From positions 3,964,001 through 4,028,000 of the forward strand of contig NZ_AP019807.1 of assembly GCF_007183175.1 (NCBI RefSeq): a stretch of DNA of 64,000 bases, read 5' to 3'. Shown here one piece after another: positions 61,721-64,000 of the stretch (positions within the stretch are counted from its first letter, which is position 1; the number at the start of each line of letters is the position of its first letter). The position numbers and the translations under genes are program-made. Below the pieces are notes generated by a model. That model did not search any database and was not told the origin of the DNA. It saw only the letters and a list, made by a program, of their open reading frames with translations. This DNA is from Microbulbifer sp. GL-2. GTDB lineage: Bacteria > Pseudomonadota > Gammaproteobacteria > Pseudomonadales > Cellvibrionaceae.

Positions 61721-62266
61721 TTGAACAGTATTGAACAAGTGTTAGTGGCGTTAAGGCGTGTGATACGGGCAACCGACCTGCATTCCAAGCATCTGGCTAA
61801 AACCACCGGGCTGACCGCCCCGCAGGTATTATTGCTGCAGGCCATTAGGAATAAGGGGGAAGTCACCATTGGAGAGCTTGCCAATGAGGTCAGTCTTAGC
61901 CAGGCAACAGTAACCAATATATTGGATCGCCTGGAGAAAAGAGATTTAGTCTATCGCCAGCGCTCTCAGACGGATAAGCGCAAGGTGCATGCTTATCTCA
62001 CCGAGCAGGCTGCGGAGACATTGCGTGATGCTCCCATCCCCCTCCAGGACCAGTTTGCTCGCCAGTTTGGCGACCTGAAAGACTGGGAGCAGAGCATGAT
62101 TATTGCTTCGTTACAACGTGTGGCGCAAATGATGGATGCCCAGCATATCGATGCTTCACCGGTGTTGGATATTGGTGTTTTGGATCGCCAGGGGGCCTCT
62201 ATGGACAAGTCAGGTGCCGCACTTGGTTACAGTGAAAGCACAGAAGAATCAGCAGATAAAAAATAG
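61721..62266 (+). CDS. ectR: MarR family regulator, EctR-like
   Basis: A 181-residue winged-helix regulator: GEVTIGELANEVSLSQATVT (recognition region, about 45-65) and the wing LVYRQRSQTDKRKVHAYLT. It is divergent from the ectoine operon, as EctR1 is in halotolerant methylotrophs, where it represses ectABC-ask. The C-terminal tail after ~145 is longer than in many MarR proteins. TTG start with AGAGG. A hairpin follows at 62320-62348. Confidence 0.9.
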   Translation: MNSIEQVLVALRRVIRATDLHSKHLAKTTGLTAPQVLLLQAIRNKGEVTIGELANEVSLSQATVTNILDRLEKRDLVYRQRSQTDKRKVHAYLTEQAAETLRDAPIPLQDQFARQFGDLKDWEQSMIIASLQRVAQMMDAQHIDASPVLDIGVLDRQGASMDKSGAALGYSESTEESADKK

Positions 62267-62319
62267 ACTCAATTGCTCGAACTGTAAACTTCGCGCAATC
62301 AACTCTACCCAGAATAAGA

Positions 62320-62348
62320 GAGAAGTGAACTGAAATTGGTCACTTCTC
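62320..62348 (+). terminator. Hairpin after ectR
   Basis: GAGAAGTGA/TCACTTCTC, 9-base perfect stem with an 11-base loop, 54 bases past the ectR stop. No T run follows. Confidence 0.55.
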
Positions 62349-62504
62349 AGCAACTAATTTAGCCGGGCTCCTTGCAGTTGCTATTGCCAATCGTCACTCG
62401 TCTAAGCTTACTGCAGGTACTCTTTAGGGTGGGGTGGGCTTCTTAAGCATTACTTCTTTGAATTTCATGTTCCTCTCAGAAACCTTGGGCTGCAAGCCAC
62501 AGAT

Positions 62505-63569
62505 ATGGATATTTTAATCGTTGGCGCTGGGCCAACAGGGTTAACTGCCGCGACAACTTTGGCCTCCAGGGGTATAGCTTGTCGTATTGTCGAACGCAAA
62601 AGTGAACCGTCTGAGCTATCCCGTGCTGTCGGTATAATGCCGGCAACCATTGATGCCTTAAAGACCCTGGGGGTCGCAGAGGCGTTTCTCGAAGAGGCAA
62701 TGCCATTGCGTAAAATGCATATATTACGCGATGAGAGAACTCTGGCTTACTTGGACAATCGTGGTAATGAGTTTAAGAATAGGGTTCCCTTGGGGCTTCC
62801 GCAGAATCGAACAGAAGGTATTTTACGGGATGCGCTTTTGGAGAAGGGCACCAAAGTTGAGTACGACCTCTCTGTAAATACAATAATCTCAACCTCCGAG
62901 AAGACAGAGGTCCATTTTTCAGACAATACGAGAGCTGAATTCGACTGGATTATTGCTGCCGATGGTATTCAGTCTTCAACCCGGAAGCAGCTTCAAATTC
63001 AATATCCAGGGATCGACCTGCCAGGCAAATGGTCCATAGCTGATGTTGATTTGGCCGGAGATTTTGATCCTGAGGAAATTACTCTGGATCTCTACGGCAG
63101 GGATAACCAGTTCACGCTGATTCTACCAATCGAGAAGCGCCGTGCCCGTATTGCATCCTCAACGGAGGATGCCCTGGCGAATATGAAATTACCGCTAAAT
63201 ATTGGCAATGTCCGGCGCACTGGGACTTTTCAAATTTCCATAAGGCAAGCGGAAACATACCGTAAAAACCGTATTTTATTAGCTGGGGATGCAGCACACT
63301 GTCACTCCCCCGTGGGAGGGAAAGGAATGAATCTGGGAATGGCGGATGCAGTAGCTGCGGCTACGGCTATAGTAAATGGCAATGTTGATCAATACTCCGA
63401 GGTGCGCCGTAAAGCGGGCATATCTGTTGTGAGGAAAACTGAAATTGCACGATACCTGATATCTTCTGGGAACCCACTGGCAAAGGCCTTTTTCTGGCTC
63501 TCGGTCAAGAGTATATCTTCTATAACTCCCTTACATCATGCCTTTATGAAACAGTGGATTTCAGTTTGA
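62505..63569 (+). CDS. FAD-dependent monooxygenase (UbiH/PheA-TfdB type)
   Basis: A 354-residue flavoprotein hydroxylase. The FAD motif DILIVGAGPTGLTAATTLAS (residues 2-21), the NAD/FAD DG motif region (IIAADGIQSSTRK) and GDAAHCHSPVGGKGMNLGMA are all present. The C-terminal thioredoxin-like domain of phenol hydroxylases is missing, so it is a short form. Substrate unknown. Weak ribosome site. Confidence 0.9.
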   Translation: MDILIVGAGPTGLTAATTLASRGIACRIVERKSEPSELSRAVGIMPATIDALKTLGVAEAFLEEAMPLRKMHILRDERTLAYLDNRGNEFKNRVPLGLPQNRTEGILRDALLEKGTKVEYDLSVNTIISTSEKTEVHFSDNTRAEFDWIIAADGIQSSTRKQLQIQYPGIDLPGKWSIADVDLAGDFDPEEITLDLYGRDNQFTLILPIEKRRARIASSTEDALANMKLPLNIGNVRRTGTFQISIRQAETYRKNRILLAGDAAHCHSPVGGKGMNLGMADAVAAATAIVNGNVDQYSEVRRKAGISVVRKTEIARYLISSGNPLAKAFFWLSVKSISSITPLHHAFMKQWISV

Positions 63570-63765
63570 TCTGTAGCTAATAAATTATTCCAGGCTGATG
63601 GAGTGGAGCGATCCATATTAACTCTAAATACGCACTAAATTATTTTTGCTGAAGCCGAATACCACAGTTAGCCCACCAGAAATACATTTCTGGAAAAAAA
63701 CAAAAGGCACGAATATCCCTGCAGGTGGGCTTGTTATTGTTCTTGATTGGATTGAATAAAAGGTT

Positions 63766-64000
63766 TCAGGAAAATTCCTGCTTTTCCATCCACGGAATAA
63801 TCCGTTCGAAAGCCTTTTCAATATTTTCAATGGAGGTCGCGTAACTGAAACGAAGTGCATTGCGACATGATTCACCAAAAGTATCGCCGGCTATAGTGCA
63901 AACTCCGGTCTCTCGCAATATACGCAGTGCGACATTATTACCGTTCACCCCTTCAGGCAAGGATGGAAACAAATAGAAGGCACCTTCTGGAATATAACCT
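63766..64000 (-). CDS. Class I/II PLP aminotransferase, C-terminal part (runs off the window)
   Basis: The last ~78 codons of an aspartate-aminotransferase-family protein: GYIPEGAFYLFPSLPEG, LRETGVCTIAGDTFGESC and RFSYATSIENIEKAFERI, the C-terminal lobe with the substrate-carboxylate Arg (NALRFSYA). The catalytic Lys region is beyond the right edge. Confidence 0.85.
   Translation of the reverse strand, partial: GYIPEGAFYLFPSLPEGVNGNNVALRILRETGVCTIAGDTFGESCRNALRFSYATSIENIEKAFERIIPWMEKQEFS

Noticed and set aside
1..64000. CRISPR arrays, tRNA or rRNA genes, intact insertion sequences
   Set aside because: No regularly spaced repeats, cloverleaf sequences, rRNA segments or transposase genes were recognised on either strand.

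Overview
The window looks like chromosomal DNA of a marine, salt-tolerant gammaproteobacterium, most like the Cellvibrionales/Microbulbifer group. That placement is an inference from the mix of XthA, Prc, a long TonB-dependent receptor, ectoine and betaine synthesis and many BCCT carriers; no marker gene was checked. GC content looks moderate. There are about fifty protein genes. I saw no rRNA, tRNA, CRISPR array or intact insertion sequence.

Layout. (1) 1-5.3 kb: an arsC-arsR operon with two near-identical operator palindromes, exonuclease III, the periplasmic protease Prc, an 830-base stretch without a clear gene, and a lipocalin. (2) 5.6-20.7 kb: a carbohydrate cluster, all on the + strand. 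It holds a Gfo/Idh/MocA oxidoreductase, a xylose-isomerase-like TIM barrel, an MFS carrier, a LacI repressor, a 3-keto-disaccharide hydrolase (DUF1080) lipoprotein, a TatA paralogue, a Tat-exported TIM barrel, a two-subunit GMC-type sugar dehydrogenase, a TonB receptor and a Tat-exported glycosylasparaginase. Three copies of a TGTAACCGGTTACA palindrome mark it as one LacI regulon. It reads as uptake through the outer membrane, oxidation at C3 and cleavage of the 3-keto-glycoside in the periplasm, then import and reduction in the cytoplasm. (3) 20.8-26.1 kb: a TetR-controlled AcrAB-type RND pump. (4) 26.2-32.3 kb: azoreductase, two SDRs, a flavodoxin-like protein, two LysR regulators and a small MscS channel.

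(5) 32.3-38.6 kb: a rearranged peroxide-stress region. Two AraC copies lie in tandem with an inverted promoter segment between them, so one AraC now begins with the start of ohr. Ohr, an alpha/beta hydrolase, a catalase and a broken second hydrolase copy follow. (6) 38.8-41.0 kb: a tyrosine recombinase divergent from a KfrA-like coiled-coil DNA-binding protein, with several palindromes.

(7) 41.4-62.3 kb: an osmoadaptation island. Two paralogous BCCT carriers flank an EctB-type diaminobutyrate aminotransferase and an unusual ATP-grasp/pseudo-ATP-grasp/acylphosphatase-like protein. Then come betB-betA-(short BCCT)-TorF porin, and the ectoine operon ectA::ectB fusion-ectC-unknown-ask-TPR protein-SSS symporter, controlled by a divergent MarR (EctR-like) gene. 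(8) 62.5-64.0 kb: an FAD monooxygenase and the 3' end of an aminotransferase that runs off the window.

The strongest candidates for undescribed biology are the LacI/Tat-linked 3-keto-glycoside pathway with its own TatA, the ATP-grasp/EctB/BCCT cassette (a possible new diaminobutyrate-derived osmolyte), and the inverted promoter that built a chimeric AraC gene.
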